Source of the DNA: Zophobihabitans entericus
Lineage (GTDB): Bacteria > Pseudomonadota > Gammaproteobacteria > Enterobacterales > Orbaceae
Assembly (NCBI RefSeq): GCF_011745665.1
Contig: NZ_CP050253.1
Coordinates: forward strand, 1,215,418 to 1,279,417
DNA: 64,000 nt
Direction: 5' to 3'
A program made the position numbers and the translations under genes. Shown here in pieces: positions 17,681 to 30,556 of this stretch (within the stretch, counting starts at the first letter, position 1; each line of letters opens with the position of its first letter). The notes beneath the pieces are model-generated. The model saw only the letters and a list, made by a program, of their open reading frames with translations. It ran no database searches and was not told where the DNA came from.

Positions 17681-17878
17681 TTAACGTTAAAATAACTATT
17701 ACAACCTATCAAATTTTGCGGTTTTTTTCAAGTTAATAATTATGGTGATCTGTTGGGCTAGAGTTGATTATAATTAGGTTTTTCTAAGGCAATCTTAAAC
17801 TTGTTCGTTGGTTGCAGGATGGGTAAATGTATACTATATTAAGCCACTTCTTATTGGTGCAAATATATCTTCATTTCT

Positions 17879-19900
17879 ATGCGATTAAATACCAGTCAAC
17901 AACAAGCTGTTGAGTACGTTTCCGGACCCTGTTTGGTTCTGGCGGGCGCAGGCTCGGGTAAAACTCGCGTAATCACCAATAAAATCGCTTATCTGATTCG
18001 TGAAGCGGGTTATCAAGCCAGACATATTGCTGCGGTCACTTTTACCAATAAAGCCGCCAGAGAGATGAAAGAACGAGTTGCCCAAACGTTAGGTCGTCAG
18101 GAGGCCAGAGGGTTGCTAATTTCAACTTTCCATACACTGGGTCTGGAAATCATTAAACGGGAACATGCCGCACTTGGTATTAAATCTAACTTTTCTCTGT
18201 TTGATGATCAGGACCAAATGGCACTGTTAAAAGATCTGACTGAGCAGTGGCTGGAAGGCGATAAAGACTTATTAAATCAGCTGCGTTCTACTATTTCTAA
18301 CTGGAAAAATGACCTGATTGATCCGGTCATTGCCAAGGCGCGTTCTCATACTCAAAAAGATCAGCTCTTTGCACATTGCTATGATTTGTATGATAAGCAG
18401 CTCAGAGCCTGTGGTATTTTAGATTTTGATGATTTAATTCTTTTGCCAACGCTGTTATTACAAAAGAATGAAGAAGCTCGTGATCGCTGGCAAAATCGTA
18501 TTCGCTATCTTTTGATTGATGAGTATCAGGATACCAATACTAGCCAGTATGAGTTTATTAAGTTGCTGGTGGGTCAAAGAGCTCGATTTACTGTGGTGGG
18601 TGATGATGATCAGTCAATTTATTCATGGCGTGGTGCTCGTCCACAAAATCTGGTGCTACTCAAAGAAGATTTTCCTGCTCTTAAAGTGATTAAGCTGGAG
18701 CAAAATTATCGTTCTTCCGGCCGAATTTTAAAAGCGGCGAATATTTTAATTGAAAATAACCCTCATATCTTTGAAAAGAAACTGTTTTCTGAACTGGGCT
18801 ATGGTGAACACCTTAAAGTTATTTCTGCCGATAATGAAGAGCATGAAGCCGAGCGGGTTATTGGTGATTTAATTGGTCACCGCTTTGCTAATAACTCCCA
18901 TTATGGTGAGTACGCCATTTTGTATCGGGGTAATCATCAGTCGCGGATCTTTGAAAAAGTTTTAATGCAAAATCGTATTCCTTACAAAATTTCAGGCGGG
19001 ACATCGTTTTTCTCTCGCACAGAAATTAAAGATATTATGGCATATTTAAGACTTTTAACTAATCCGGATGATGATAATGCCTTTATTCGCATTATTAATA
19101 CGCCAAAGCGGGAAATTGGTCCTGCGACACTGCAAAAACTTGGTGAGTGGGCGACTAAGCGTTCAGTGAGTTTATTTCATGCCAGTTCTGATATCGGGCT
19201 AACTGAGATTTTATCCGGCAAACGTCTGGAATCTTTAACAACATTTATTACGTGGTTCTCTGACTTAATGACACGAATTGAAACTGAGCCATTTGAAGTT
19301 GTTCAGGCTTTGCTGCATGGTATTCATTACGAAAGCTGGTTATATGAGACGTCACCATCACCAACGGCTGCAGATATGCGTATGCGTAACGTTGAGCAAT
19401 TATTTACATGGCTGGGCGAAATGCTTAGAGGTGATGATCTTGATGAACCTATGACTCTGGCTCAAGCCGTTTCACGTTTTACTTTGCGCGATATGCTGGA
19501 ACGCAATGAATCTGAAGAAGAGAATGATGAAGTCCAGCTAATGACGTTGCATGCTTCTAAAGGTCTTGAGTTTCCATATGTGTATCTAGTTGGAATGGAA
19601 GAGGGATTGTTACCTCATCAGGTGAGTATTGATGAGGAAAATATTGAAGAAGAACGCCGACTGGCTTATGTTGGAATTACCCGTGCACAGAAAGAACTAA
19701 CCTTTTCATTAAGTCGCCAACGTCGCCAATATGGTGAAACGATTAATCCTGAACCAAGCCGGTTTCTACTCGAGCTTCCACAAGATGATATTCAGTGGGA
19801 AAGTCAAAAAACACAAGTCACAGCAGAGCAAAGAATGATAAAAGGTCAGAGTCGCTTATCAGCTTTAAGAGCACAAATCGAAAAAGCTAAAAATAGTTAA
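17879..19900 (+). CDS. rep: ATP-dependent DNA helicase Rep
   Basis: 673 residues, identical in length to E. coli Rep, starting [14 protein letters not shown]. Superfamily 1A motifs are in order: Walker A GAGSGKT (23-29), [37 protein letters not shown], and the C-terminal [11 protein letters not shown] and VGITRA motifs. It is a 3'-5' helicase that clears protein-bound DNA ahead of the replisome through DnaB. Rep is preferred over UvrD by length and closeness to E. coli Rep. Confidence 0.96.
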   Translation: MRLNTSQQQAVEYVSGPCLVLAGAGSGKTRVITNKIAYLIREAGYQARHIAAVTFTNKAAREMKERVAQTLGRQEARGLLISTFHTLGLEIIKREHAALGIKSNFSLFDDQDQMALLKDLTEQWLEGDKDLLNQLRSTISNWKNDLIDPVIAKARSHTQKDQLFAHCYDLYDKQLRACGILDFDDLILLPTLLLQKNEEARDRWQNRIRYLLIDEYQDTNTSQYEFIKLLVGQRARFTVVGDDDQSIYSWRGARPQNLVLLKEDFPALKVIKLEQNYRSSGRILKAANILIENNPHIFEKKLFSELGYGEHLKVISADNEEHEAERVIGDLIGHRFANNSHYGEYAILYRGNHQSRIFEKVLMQNRIPYKISGGTSFFSRTEIKDIMAYLRLLTNPDDDNAFIRIINTPKREIGPATLQKLGEWATKRSVSLFHASSDIGLTEILSGKRLESLTTFITWFSDLMTRIETEPFEVVQALLHGIHYESWLYETSPSPTAADMRMRNVEQLFTWLGEMLRGDDLDEPMTLAQAVSRFTLRDMLERNESEEENDEVQLMTLHASKGLEFPYVYLVGMEEGLLPHQVSIDEENIEEERRLAYVGITRAQKELTFSLSRQRRQYGETINPEPSRFLLELPQDDIQWESQKTQVTAEQRMIKGQSRLSALRAQIEKAKNS

Positions 19901-19932
19901 CAAAGTGCCAAATAAAAATATTTAGCACTTTG
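19901..19932. terminator. Hairpin between convergent rep and aldo/keto reductase
   Basis: caaagtgc pairs with gcactttg, and after one mismatch aaata pairs with tattt. It starts directly after the rep stop codon. T-tracts are weak on both sides, so it is a probable shared terminator rather than a certain one. Confidence 0.65.
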
Positions 19933-19947
19933 CTGACTTTGAACTAT

Positions 19948-20982
19948 TTACTGATCGGAAGACGTTTGCCAGCTATTGAGCTCACCATCTTTAACATGCT
20001 GATCAATATAATCTAACTCTTGCTGAGTAAATGTTAGGTTATTAAGTGCCATACAGTTCTCTTCCAGCTGCTCTGGTTTACTGGCTCCAATGAGCACTGT
20101 TGTGACACGTTTATCTTTTAAAATCCAGCTGAGCGCCATCTGCGCTAAACTTTGACCACGTTTTTGTGCCAGTTCATTTAATAGTCTGACTGCATTAAGA
20201 TTTTTCTCACTTAACATTTTATCTTTAAATGATCCGCCTTTCTCTTTCACAAAACGTGAGTCAGTTGGAATTTCATTCAGATATTTGGTGGTTAAAAGTC
20301 CCTGAGCCAGCGGAGTAAAGGCAATACAACCAACACCATGCTTATCCAGAGTCTGTAATAACCCGTTTTCTACCCAGCGATTAAGAATATTATACGATGG
20401 CTGATGAATGAGCAGGGGAATTTTCCATTCTTTAAGCAGTGCAACCATGTTATTGGTACGTTCTGGTGAGTAGGAAGAGATACCAACATAGAGAGCTTTA
20501 CCACTTTGCACGGCTGTAGCTAAAGCTGAGGCTGTCTCTTCCATTGGTGTATCTGGGTCAACGCGGTGCGAATAGAAGATATCAACATAGTCCAGCCCCA
20601 TGCGCTGTAAACTTTGGTCTAAACTGGCTAATAAATATTTTCTGGAGCCGCCTTTACCATAAGGGCCTGGCCACATGTCATATCCTGCTTTGGTTGAAAT
20701 AATCAGTTCATCACGATAAGGTTTTAGATCTTGCTTTAAGATGCGTCCGAAGTTTTCTTCTGCTGAACCTGGTGGTGGGCCATAGTTATTGGCTAAATCA
20801 AAATGGGTAATACCTAAGTCAAACGCTTTATGCAGCAATGTGCGTTGTGATTCCAGTGTATGATATTGATTACTAAAGTTATGCCAGAGTCCCAGAGAGA
20901 GCATTGGGAGTTGCAGACCACTTTGACCACAATAACGGTATTGCATAGTTTGATAACGATTGGGATTTGCAGAGTAAGGCAT
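19948..20982 (-). CDS. yghZ: Aldo/keto reductase, L-glyceraldehyde 3-phosphate reductase type
   Basis: 344 residues from the ATG at 20982, preceded by GGAG 8 bases away; an upstream in-frame start at 21054 lacks a ribosome-binding site. MPYSANPNRYQTMQYRYCG, LGLWHNFG-like text and HFDLANNYGPPPGSAEENFG match the YghZ/AKR14 group (E. coli YghZ is 346). The tetrad shows Asp and Tyr in DLANNYG, Lys in STKAGYDMW and His in FYSHRVD. It reduces small aldehydes such as methylglyoxal or L-glyceraldehyde 3-phosphate with NADPH. Single gene. Confidence 0.92.
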   Translation of the reverse strand: MPYSANPNRYQTMQYRYCGQSGLQLPMLSLGLWHNFSNQYHTLESQRTLLHKAFDLGITHFDLANNYGPPPGSAEENFGRILKQDLKPYRDELIISTKAGYDMWPGPYGKGGSRKYLLASLDQSLQRMGLDYVDIFYSHRVDPDTPMEETASALATAVQSGKALYVGISSYSPERTNNMVALLKEWKIPLLIHQPSYNILNRWVENGLLQTLDKHGVGCIAFTPLAQGLLTTKYLNEIPTDSRFVKEKGGSFKDKMLSEKNLNAVRLLNELAQKRGQSLAQMALSWILKDKRVTTVLIGASKPEQLEENCMALNNLTFTQQELDYIDQHVKDGELNSWQTSSDQ

Positions 20983-21097
20983 GTCAGTTTCTCCATTAAG
21001 ATATATTTTAGATATTCCAAATAAGAACCAATGAATTAAAAACCTTTTAGTCAATAATGTACCGTTGATTGAGAAGAATGTCGATGTTAATCAGGAT

Positions 21098-21136
21098 AAA
21101 AAAATCCCGCTGAGTGAGAATCACTGAGCGGGATTT
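21098..21136 (-). terminator. acrAB terminator
   Basis: aaatcccgct and agcgggattt form the stem, with further pairing of gagtga and tcactc-like bases. On the minus strand a run of seven Ts follows. Located 32 bases after the acrB stop. Confidence 0.92.
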
Positions 21137-21167
21137 GACTAGCTATAAACTAACTTCTTTTGCTGTA

Positions 21168-24100
21168 TTATTCAGCTACCGGAGTTGTTTTTGATGGTTT
21201 TGACATCACAGCTCTGTGTTTGTGTTTAGTAAATACTTTAGTTACAAACACGAAGAATAACGGTACAAAGTAGATAGCAAGGAACGTCGCCGTTAACATA
21301 CCACCGATTACACCTGTACCTACCGCATTTTGGCTGGCAGAACCTGCACCACTACTTAATGCTAGCGGTAACACCCCAAGAATAAAGGCAAATGATGTCA
21401 TCAGAATTGGACGCAGACGTAAACGACATGCTTCAAGTGTTGCATCAATTAATGTTTTACCTTCTTTCTCAAGGGCATCTTTAGCAAATTCTACGATTAA
21501 TATCGCATTCTTCGCGGCGAGCCCCATCGTCGTCAAGAGACCTACGATAAAGTAGATATCGTTTTCCAGACTTGCAAACATGGTTGCATAAACTGTACCA
21601 AAGATACCTAGTGGGATAACAAACAGTACCGAAATTGGAATACTCCAGCTCTCATATAGTGCTGCCAGTGACAAGAACACCACGATCAATGAGATAATAT
21701 ATAACGTTGTCGTTTGTGAACCTGTTTGACGTTCCTGATAAGAGATATCTGTCCAGTCAAATGAGAAACCAGTAGGAAGATTTTTGGTTAACTGTTCCAT
21801 GATTGCCATTGCCTGACCAGAGCTTTGTCCCGGAACGGCTGAACCACTGATCCCCATTGCCGATACACCGTCGTAACGAACCAATGATGGTGAACCAAAG
21901 GTTTTAGATGTTGTTGCAAATGAATCAAATGGCACCATTTCACCCTGACTGTTCTTAACATGCCAGAAGCTAAAGTCATCTGGTAACATACGATAAGGAG
22001 CGTCAGCCTGTACGTATACTTTTTTAACCCGGTTGTTATACACGAAGTCATCGATATAAGATGAACCAAGTGCCGTTGATAACGTTGAGTTAATAGAACT
22101 TAAAGAGACACCTAAAGCCTGGGCTGTTTCGAAGTCCACATTAATTTTGTATTGTGGAACATCAAGCATACCAGATGGGCGAACCTGCATTAAGTTTGGA
22201 TTTTGTGCCGCCATACCTAACATTTGGTAGAAAGCTGTCATTAATTCAGCATGTCCTTTACCACCGGCATCTTTTAGCATAAAGGAGAAGCCGTTTGCCA
22301 TACCAAGTGATGGTACAGAAGGGATATTTGTTGCAAAGATACGGCCTTCACGGATTGAAGATAAGAATCCGTTAGCTCGACCCACAATTGCATCCACTTT
22401 CATATCTGAACCCGGGCGCTCATTCCAGTCTTTTAACTTGATAAAGCCTAGTGCCATGTTTTGACCACGACCACCCATACCAAAGCCAGCAACGGTAAAT
22501 ATCTCTTCAATCGCATCTTTTTCGTTTTCACGGAAGTAGTCAGAAGCTCTGTTTAGCACATCCTGAGTTTGTGATAAGGTTGAACCTGGCGGTAACTCTG
22601 CCATCAAAATGAGTACACCCTGATCCTCTGCCGGTAAGAAGCCGGTAGGTAGACGGTTGAAACCAAAAATCAACGCAAAGCAGATAAGTAAGTACGCACC
22701 AAAGCTAATAATTGGATGTTTAATAACTTTAATTACACCTTTTTCATAGACTTTTACACTACGATCAAAGGTACGGTTAAACCAGTTAAAGAAGCCTTTT
22801 TTCGCTTTCCCAAGCCAGGTAAATGGTGGAACGGTAGCAAGTTTCTCAAATGCAGTTTGTTTTGGTTTAGTGGTAAATTTCGATGGAGCTTTTAAAATTG
22901 TCGCACATAATGCTGGTGTTAACACAATCGCGATCACAACTGATAAGGTCATCGCCGTTACGATTGAGATTGAGAACTGACGATAAATACCACCAGCCGC
23001 ACCACCATAGAATGCCATCGGTACGAATACTGCAGATAAGACGACCGCAATACCGACTAATGCAGAAGTGATCTGTTCCATCGATTTAATGGTCGCTTCA
23101 CGAGGAGGAAGTCCTTCCTCATGCATGATCCGCTCCACGTTCTCGATAACAACGATGGCGTCATCCACCAGAAGCCCGATGGCCAGAACCATGGCGAACA
23201 TGGAAAGAGTATTAATGGTAAATCCACAAATATAAAGAACTGCGAAAGTACCCAGTAATACAACCGGAACCGTAATCGTTGGTATCAATGTTGAACGGAA
23301 GTTCTGTAAGAACACGTACATAACTAAAACAACAAGGATAATTGCTTCAAATAGTGTTTGTACTACGTTCTCAATTGATAATGTAACGAATGGCGTTGTG
23401 TCATAAGGGAATTTATAACGGATATCGTCAGGGAAAATCGCAGATAATTCTTCGATTTTCTTATCAACAGCCGTCGATGTCTCTAACTGGTTAGCACCTG
23501 TGGCAAGGTAAATACCAAGACCTGATGAGGTATAACCATTAAAGCGAGATACGAATCCATAACCTTCTGCACCAAGTTCTACTTTAGCAACATCTTGTAG
23601 TAAAACTTTAGAACCATCCTGATTTACACGAACAAGAATGTTTTGGAACTCTTCAGCTGTTTTTAAACGAGACTGAGCAGTGATTGTCGCATTTAACTCC
23701 TGACCTTCAGTTGCAGGGTAGGCACCAAGCTGACCCGCAGTTACCTGCGCGTTTTGTGCTTGTATTGCAGCTGTAATTTCAGAAGTAGATAATTTGTAAT
23801 AGGTTAACTTATGTGGATCTAACCAGATACGCATCGCATATTCAGAACCGAATAATTGAGTATCACCTACACCTTGCACACGACGAACCGGGTCTTGTAC
23901 TGTTGAGTAAATAAAGTCTGCGATATCTGCTTGTGTTTTTTCCGGGTTAGTTGAGTAGAATGCCACAACTTTTAAGAAGTTATTGTTATTCTTAGCAACT
24001 GATACACCGTTTTTTTGAACACTTTCAGGTAAACGCGATTTAATCCCTTCAACTTTATTTAACACCTGTACCTGAGCAACGTCCGGGTTTGTACCTGGGG

Positions 24101-24383
24101 CAAAGGTTAGGGTGGTTTGTACTAAACCTGCAGAACTACTGGATGATTTCATATAAATTAAGTTATCAATACCAGTTAAGTTTTGCTCAATTAGCTGTGT
24201 TACTGTATTTTCAATGGTTTCGGCATCCGCACCCGGATATACCGCAGTTACTGTTACTGCTGGTGGTGCTATATCTGGATATTGCTCGATTGGCAGCAGC
24301 TTAATAGCCAGCGCACCCCCGAGCATCATCATAATAGCAATTACCCAAGCAAAAACAGGGCGATCGATAAAAAACTTAGCCAT
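21168..24383 (-). CDS. acrB: RND multidrug efflux pump, AcrB-type inner membrane transporter
   Basis: A 1071-residue HAE1-family RND pump, slightly longer than E. coli AcrB (1049). MAKFFIDRPVFAWVIAI is the family start. The proton-relay aspartate pair is in GLLVDDAIVVIENVER (TM4). Twelve membrane spans and two large periplasmic loops are evident. It exports drugs, bile-like compounds and detergents by proton antiport, as a trimer with the AcrA-type adaptor encoded 14 bases upstream. The outer membrane TolC channel is not in the window. Confidence 0.96.
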   Translation of the reverse strand: MAKFFIDRPVFAWVIAIMMMLGGALAIKLLPIEQYPDIAPPAVTVTAVYPGADAETIENTVTQLIEQNLTGIDNLIYMKSSSSSAGLVQTTLTFAPGTNPDVAQVQVLNKVEGIKSRLPESVQKNGVSVAKNNNNFLKVVAFYSTNPEKTQADIADFIYSTVQDPVRRVQGVGDTQLFGSEYAMRIWLDPHKLTYYKLSTSEITAAIQAQNAQVTAGQLGAYPATEGQELNATITAQSRLKTAEEFQNILVRVNQDGSKVLLQDVAKVELGAEGYGFVSRFNGYTSSGLGIYLATGANQLETSTAVDKKIEELSAIFPDDIRYKFPYDTTPFVTLSIENVVQTLFEAIILVVLVMYVFLQNFRSTLIPTITVPVVLLGTFAVLYICGFTINTLSMFAMVLAIGLLVDDAIVVIENVERIMHEEGLPPREATIKSMEQITSALVGIAVVLSAVFVPMAFYGGAAGGIYRQFSISIVTAMTLSVVIAIVLTPALCATILKAPSKFTTKPKQTAFEKLATVPPFTWLGKAKKGFFNWFNRTFDRSVKVYEKGVIKVIKHPIISFGAYLLICFALIFGFNRLPTGFLPAEDQGVLILMAELPPGSTLSQTQDVLNRASDYFRENEKDAIEEIFTVAGFGMGGRGQNMALGFIKLKDWNERPGSDMKVDAIVGRANGFLSSIREGRIFATNIPSVPSLGMANGFSFMLKDAGGKGHAELMTAFYQMLGMAAQNPNLMQVRPSGMLDVPQYKINVDFETAQALGVSLSSINSTLSTALGSSYIDDFVYNNRVKKVYVQADAPYRMLPDDFSFWHVKNSQGEMVPFDSFATTSKTFGSPSLVRYDGVSAMGISGSAVPGQSSGQAMAIMEQLTKNLPTGFSFDWTDISYQERQTGSQTTTLYIISLIVVFLSLAALYESWSIPISVLFVIPLGIFGTVYATMFASLENDIYFIVGLLTTMGLAAKNAILIVEFAKDALEKEGKTLIDATLEACRLRLRPILMTSFAFILGVLPLALSSGAGSASQNAVGTGVIGGMLTATFLAIYFVPLFFVFVTKVFTKHKHRAVMSKPSKTTPVAE

Positions 24384-24397
24384 ATTTCAAAAAACTC

Positions 24398-25606
24398 CTA
24401 CTTGGTATTACTATTGATCATGTCATCAACTTGTTGTTGAGTGATTGATGTTGTGCTTACTACTTCAGCTTTAACTTGAGCATTAGGAGCCATCGCACTA
24501 AGGTTCAATAGATTTGATACGATCACCTGATCACCAACATTAATGCCACCAGTCACAATCCAGTAGTTTTTAATACCACCGTAGACCTGAACATTGTTAC
24601 GTGATTCAACCATACCATTGGCGCCGACAACTTTTGCTGTGTAGTTGCCCTGAACGTCACTGGTAATTCCTTTTTGTGGAACAAGCACAGCGTTATCAAT
24701 AGTACCTAAAGTAATTTGAGGTTTAACAAACATTCCAGGTAGTAGTTGTCTATCTGGATTTTTAAATTCTGCGCGGATAGTAACAGTACCAGTGGTTTCA
24801 TCTACTGTACGATCTGAGAACTTGATATAACCTTGGTATGGATATACCCGACCATCGTTAAAAGTTAATGACACGCTTGTTGTATTATCAGCTGAATTAA
24901 ACAGTGTTTTGCTGTTTTCTTCATCTTGCTCATATTTGATAACAGACTGAGTCATATCAATATAGATAGGATCAAGTTGTTGTACAGATGCCAGTGGAGT
25001 TGCCTGAGCAGTTGAAACTAATGCACCTTCAGTGACACTTGATTTACCAATATATCCATCAATAGGCGAGTTCACTCTGGTATATTCAAGATTTACTTTG
25101 GCGGTATTAACGGCAGCTTGTGCAACCATTACTTGTGCATCAGCTTGTTTAGCCGCAGCTGCAGCTTTATCGTAATCTTGTTGGCTGATAGATTTAGTTT
25201 TTAACAAACCTTCATAACGTTTTAATGTTACCTGAGCAAGACTTGCATCTGCTTTAGCACTAGCAAGAGTTGCTTGTGCACTTTCATAACTTGCCTGATA
25301 AATTGCCGGGTCGATTTGGTATAAAGATTGTCCTGCTGTGACATCAGAGCTTTCTTCAAATTCTCTTTTAAGAATAATACCACTGACCTGAGGGCGAATT
25401 TCAGCAATTTGGGAAGCGATTACACGACCAGGTAAAGTTGTTTTTACTGTATAAGTAACAGGTTCAACTTTAAATACGTCGACTTTTACCGAAGGTGTTT
25501 GGCTTCCCTGACTTTGGTCATCCTTTTTTTCACAACCTGTTAATATGAGGCCTCCAGCAAGCATTAAGGCAACAGTAACAGGAGACAGTACTTTTGTTAA
25601 TTTCAT
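24398..25606 (-). CDS. acrA: RND efflux periplasmic adaptor lipoprotein, AcrA-type
   Basis: 402 residues. The signal peptide ends in the lipobox LTGC, so the mature protein is a lipoprotein. A lipoyl-like domain (RPQVSGIILKREF and INSPIDGYIGKSSV-like halves) flanks an alpha-helical hairpin, followed by beta-barrel and membrane-proximal domains. It bridges the AcrB trimer to a TolC-like channel. It is first in the acrAB operon. No acrR repressor gene is divergent from it here; the 515-base upstream region instead faces zipA. Confidence 0.95.
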   Translation of the reverse strand: MKLTKVLSPVTVALMLAGGLILTGCEKKDDQSQGSQTPSVKVDVFKVEPVTYTVKTTLPGRVIASQIAEIRPQVSGIILKREFEESSDVTAGQSLYQIDPAIYQASYESAQATLASAKADASLAQVTLKRYEGLLKTKSISQQDYDKAAAAAKQADAQVMVAQAAVNTAKVNLEYTRVNSPIDGYIGKSSVTEGALVSTAQATPLASVQQLDPIYIDMTQSVIKYEQDEENSKTLFNSADNTTSVSLTFNDGRVYPYQGYIKFSDRTVDETTGTVTIRAEFKNPDRQLLPGMFVKPQITLGTIDNAVLVPQKGITSDVQGNYTAKVVGANGMVESRNNVQVYGGIKNYWIVTGGINVGDQVIVSNLLNLSAMAPNAQVKAEVVSTTSITQQQVDDMINSNTK

Positions 25607-26121
25607 ATATCAATACACCTCGGAAAGTAATTCTGGACATTATTTATCCAGTTAATTGCTAAACTTTAGACAAATTTATCATAAAACGATTTTCAAGTAA
25701 TGGGAGATTCTAACAAAAAACAGATTAAGAGTGTATGTAAAACAACGCTGTATAGCACAGAGTTCTAAAAAATAGAGTCTTATGAAGTGTGCTAAAGAGT
25801 AATGTCTTAACTAACAAAATGATTTTAATCTATTTTTTCTAAAATGAGAGTTACTTTATTACTATAATAGCATGACACAAATGTCTAAAATTATTCGTTT
25901 TTTCTATCACACTAATACTTCAGATAAATCAAACATATTTTGCCAGACGACATTTGATGGTACATAATGTAGAGCGTATTTGAATTAAGTATTTGTTGTT
26001 AGGTCTGGAAATACAGTAAAATACTTAGCATTACCAAGATAATACAAGTAGTAACTATAATCATTTATTGATGATTTGGTTACTTTGAAGAATATTCACT
26101 TAATTTGTTGAGATTAGAGTT
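25607..26121. promoter_or_regulatory. Long divergent intergenic region acrA / zipA
   Basis: 515 bases with no plausible gene. AT-rich blocks near 25840-25870 and 25995-26060 could supply promoters in both directions. I see no palindrome resembling an AcrR site. Its length and the lack of a local repressor gene suggest control by unlinked regulators. Confidence 0.4.
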
Positions 26122-26967
26122 ATGGATAATTTACGCTTAATCCTGATTATTGTTGCGTCGCTGGCTATTATTGCATTAGTGATTCATGGTTTTTGGATTA
26201 ATAAGAAAGAGCGTTCGACAATTTTTAATAATAAAAATAAGAAAAACGGTATTAAAGATTCAGGATTATCCTGGGAAGCCAAAACTTATGACGATGCTGA
26301 TGATATTGGAGAGGTCAGAGTCAGGCGTGCATCGGACTTCGTTGAAAAAGCGTTGACTGCAACACCCGATGAAACTCCTCAAGAGATTAAGCCAAAAGAT
26401 GCAGATAAAGAATACGTTATCTCTCCTGTTCAGTGTGATTTATTTTCTAATATTCAGGAAGAAGATGACAATGAAGAACCAGCTGTTCAGATAACGACTC
26501 AAGAAGTGACAAAAGAGGAACCTGTGCAGGCAGCTTCTGAACCCGTCAAAACAGTTAAAAATGATGTCTTAGTATTACATGTAACAGGACTTAATGGCGC
26601 AATGCTAAACGGTAATGATCTGTTAAACAGTATTTTACAATCAGGTTTTCAGTTTGGTGATATGCAGATTTTTCACCGTCATGTCGATCCGGCGGGCAAT
26701 GGCCCGGTATTATTTAGTTTAGCGAATATGGTTAAGCCGGGTTATTTAGATCCGGAAACCATGCATGATATGGTTACACCGGGTATCTCGTTATTTATGA
26801 TGTTACCATCATTTGGTGATGGGCAACAAAATTTCAAAATGATGTTACAGGCTGCGCAACGTATTGCCGATGATGTAGATGGTATGGTTCAGGATGATGA
26901 GCATCATATGATTACACCACAAAAAATCGATAGCTATAAAGAAAGAATTAAACATGTTATGGGCTAA
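26122..26967 (+). CDS. zipA: Cell division protein ZipA
   Basis: 281 residues. A single N-terminal membrane helix (about 5-24, LRLILIIVASLAIIALVIHG) precedes an acidic, Pro/Glu-rich linker and a C-terminal FtsZ-binding domain from about 145 (VLVLHVTGLNG, GLFQFGDMQIFHRH-like). It tethers the FtsZ ring to the inner membrane in gammaproteobacteria. The ligA gene follows after 49 bases, the conserved zipA-ligA order. Confidence 0.95.
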   Translation: MDNLRLILIIVASLAIIALVIHGFWINKKERSTIFNNKNKKNGIKDSGLSWEAKTYDDADDIGEVRVRRASDFVEKALTATPDETPQEIKPKDADKEYVISPVQCDLFSNIQEEDDNEEPAVQITTQEVTKEEPVQAASEPVKTVKNDVLVLHVTGLNGAMLNGNDLLNSILQSGFQFGDMQIFHRHVDPAGNGPVLFSLANMVKPGYLDPETMHDMVTPGISLFMMLPSFGDGQQNFKMMLQAAQRIADDVDGMVQDDEHHMITPQKIDSYKERIKHVMG

Positions 26968-27007
26968 GTTAGCCCATTTTACTCCTGATTAATGATTTTA
27001 TATTTAA

Positions 27008-29068
<2,061 letters not shown>

Positions 29069-29086
29069 CCAATAAGAGGCAAGATT

Positions 29087-29605
29087 ATGCCATTACTCGA
29101 CAGTTTTAAAGTTGATCATACTAAAATGAAAGCCCCATTTGTACGTGTTGCTAAAACGATGCAAACACCAAAAGGTGATGCGATTACTGTATTTGATCTC
29201 CGTTTTACACAGCCAAATAAAGGCATCTTGTCTGAAAAAGGTATTCATACGCTGGAACATCTGTTTGCAGGTTTTATGCGTGATCATTTAAATAGTGATC
29301 AGGTGGAGATTATTGATATTTCACCGATGGGATGTCGTACTGGATTTTATATGAGCCTGATTGGTACACCTAAAGAAGAGTTAGTCGCAAAATCCTGGCT
29401 GGCAGCCATGCATGATATTTTAAATGTACAGTCTCAGGCAGAAATTCCGGAGCTGAACGAGTATCAATGCGGCACTTATACCATGCACTCATTATCTGAC
29501 GCGAAACAAATTGCCCAAAATATTATTAATAGTTCAGTAAGTGTTTGTTTAAATAAAGATATTGAATTAACTGATGAACAATTGGCTAAACTGGCAACAA
29601 AATAG
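29087..29605 (+). CDS. luxS: S-ribosylhomocysteine lyase LuxS
   Basis: 172 residues (E. coli 171). [15 protein letters not shown] opens the protein. The Fe/Zn ligands are His54 and His58 in [10 protein letters not shown] and Cys128 in [10 protein letters not shown]; the catalytic Cys83 is in [10 protein letters not shown]. It cleaves S-ribosylhomocysteine to homocysteine and DPD, the precursor of autoinducer AI-2. It lies 18 bases after ligA and abuts the next gene without a gap, so it may belong to one transcript. Confidence 0.98.
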   Translation: MPLLDSFKVDHTKMKAPFVRVAKTMQTPKGDAITVFDLRFTQPNKGILSEKGIHTLEHLFAGFMRDHLNSDQVEIIDISPMGCRTGFYMSLIGTPKEELVAKSWLAAMHDILNVQSQAEIPELNEYQCGTYTMHSLSDAKQIAQNIINSSVSVCLNKDIELTDEQLAKLATK

Positions 29606-30094
29606 ATGAAAATAACTTATAGAATTTCAGAGAGTGATTATGTTGGTTCTATAAAGCAGCATTTTCGCTTAACATCAAAACATAAAATTATGTATGGTGC
29701 TATTACTGTTGTCGCATTATTACTTATTGTTTGGGGAGAAGGGTTCATGTACCCTTTGGCTGGGGCTCTTTTAGCGATGGTGTTAGTGAGTTTTATCATT
29801 AGAGAAGTTATTTACCCTTGGGTGGCGCGTAGAGATTATAAAAAGTATCCGGGAATGAAAGATGTTTTTACTATTGAACCAACAAATGATGGATTTGCGA
29901 TGACATCTGCACATTCTACGTTCATGTTAACCTGGGATATCATTTTAAAATGGCAAGAAGACGATAAATATATTCGAATTTATACTATGCCCAAACTGTT
30001 CTTTACCATTCCAAAATCATTTATTGTTGCAGACGGCTATGAACCCTCTGTGATTACTGATCACTTACAATCACGTTTTAGCCAATCTAAATAG
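29606..30094 (+). CDS. YcxB-like membrane protein of unknown function
   Basis: 162 residues; the start codon follows the luxS stop directly. Two membrane helices (about 31-47 and 50-68) are followed by a soluble C-terminal half containing FTIEPTNDGFAMTSAHSTFMLTW and YTMPKLFFTIPKSFI, resembling the YcxB-like C-terminal domain. No function is established. Translational coupling to luxS is suggested by the zero spacing, but a link to AI-2 is only conjecture. Confidence 0.7.
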   Translation: MKITYRISESDYVGSIKQHFRLTSKHKIMYGAITVVALLLIVWGEGFMYPLAGALLAMVLVSFIIREVIYPWVARRDYKKYPGMKDVFTIEPTNDGFAMTSAHSTFMLTWDIILKWQEDDKYIRIYTMPKLFFTIPKSFIVADGYEPSVITDHLQSRFSQSK

Positions 30095-30325
30095 GTTGGC
30101 TTTTTCTTTATTATCTCTGATAAATGTTTCACCTATAGAATTTTTACTCTTTGTTTTTTAACAAGTATCACATTATTTAAATAAAAAAGATAAAGCTCTT
30201 GCAAAGATGAAACTGCATATTATATTAACCTTTCAATCAATAGGTGATTGAGTATTGATGAGCGATAAATTCATAAGAATTATTTATCATCAATGCACAT
30301 GATATTTATATTCTGGAGAAAGAAG

Positions 30326-30517
30326 ATGCCAACAGTAACGATTAACTTTTTAAAAGGCCGTACTTTAGATCAAAAAAGAGAAATGGTAAAACGTGTGACT
30401 GATGCTTTGGTTGATACTATTCACTGTACGCGTGATCATGTTCATATTGAGCTGAACGAAATTTCGAAAGAAGATGTCGCAAACGGTGGTGTACTTGTTT
30501 GTGATGAGGAAAGATAA
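30326..30517 (+). CDS. 4-oxalocrotonate tautomerase family enzyme
   Basis: 63 residues from ATG 30326, chosen because GGAG lies 8 bases upstream and because processing of MP exposes the catalytic Pro1 (MPTVTINFLKGRT); an in-frame ATG at 30293 would bury it. Length matches 4-OT/DmpI (62). Arg near position 11 (GRT) is conserved; the beta-hairpin end is shorter and more acidic than in XylH. It tautomerises enol-keto acids; the physiological substrate is unknown. Single gene with a terminator behind it. Confidence 0.85.
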   Translation: MPTVTINFLKGRTLDQKREMVKRVTDALVDTIHCTRDHVHIELNEISKEDVANGGVLVCDEER

Positions 30518-30556
30518 TTAATTGATTAATTTAAATATTAATTGACGGTGTGAAAT

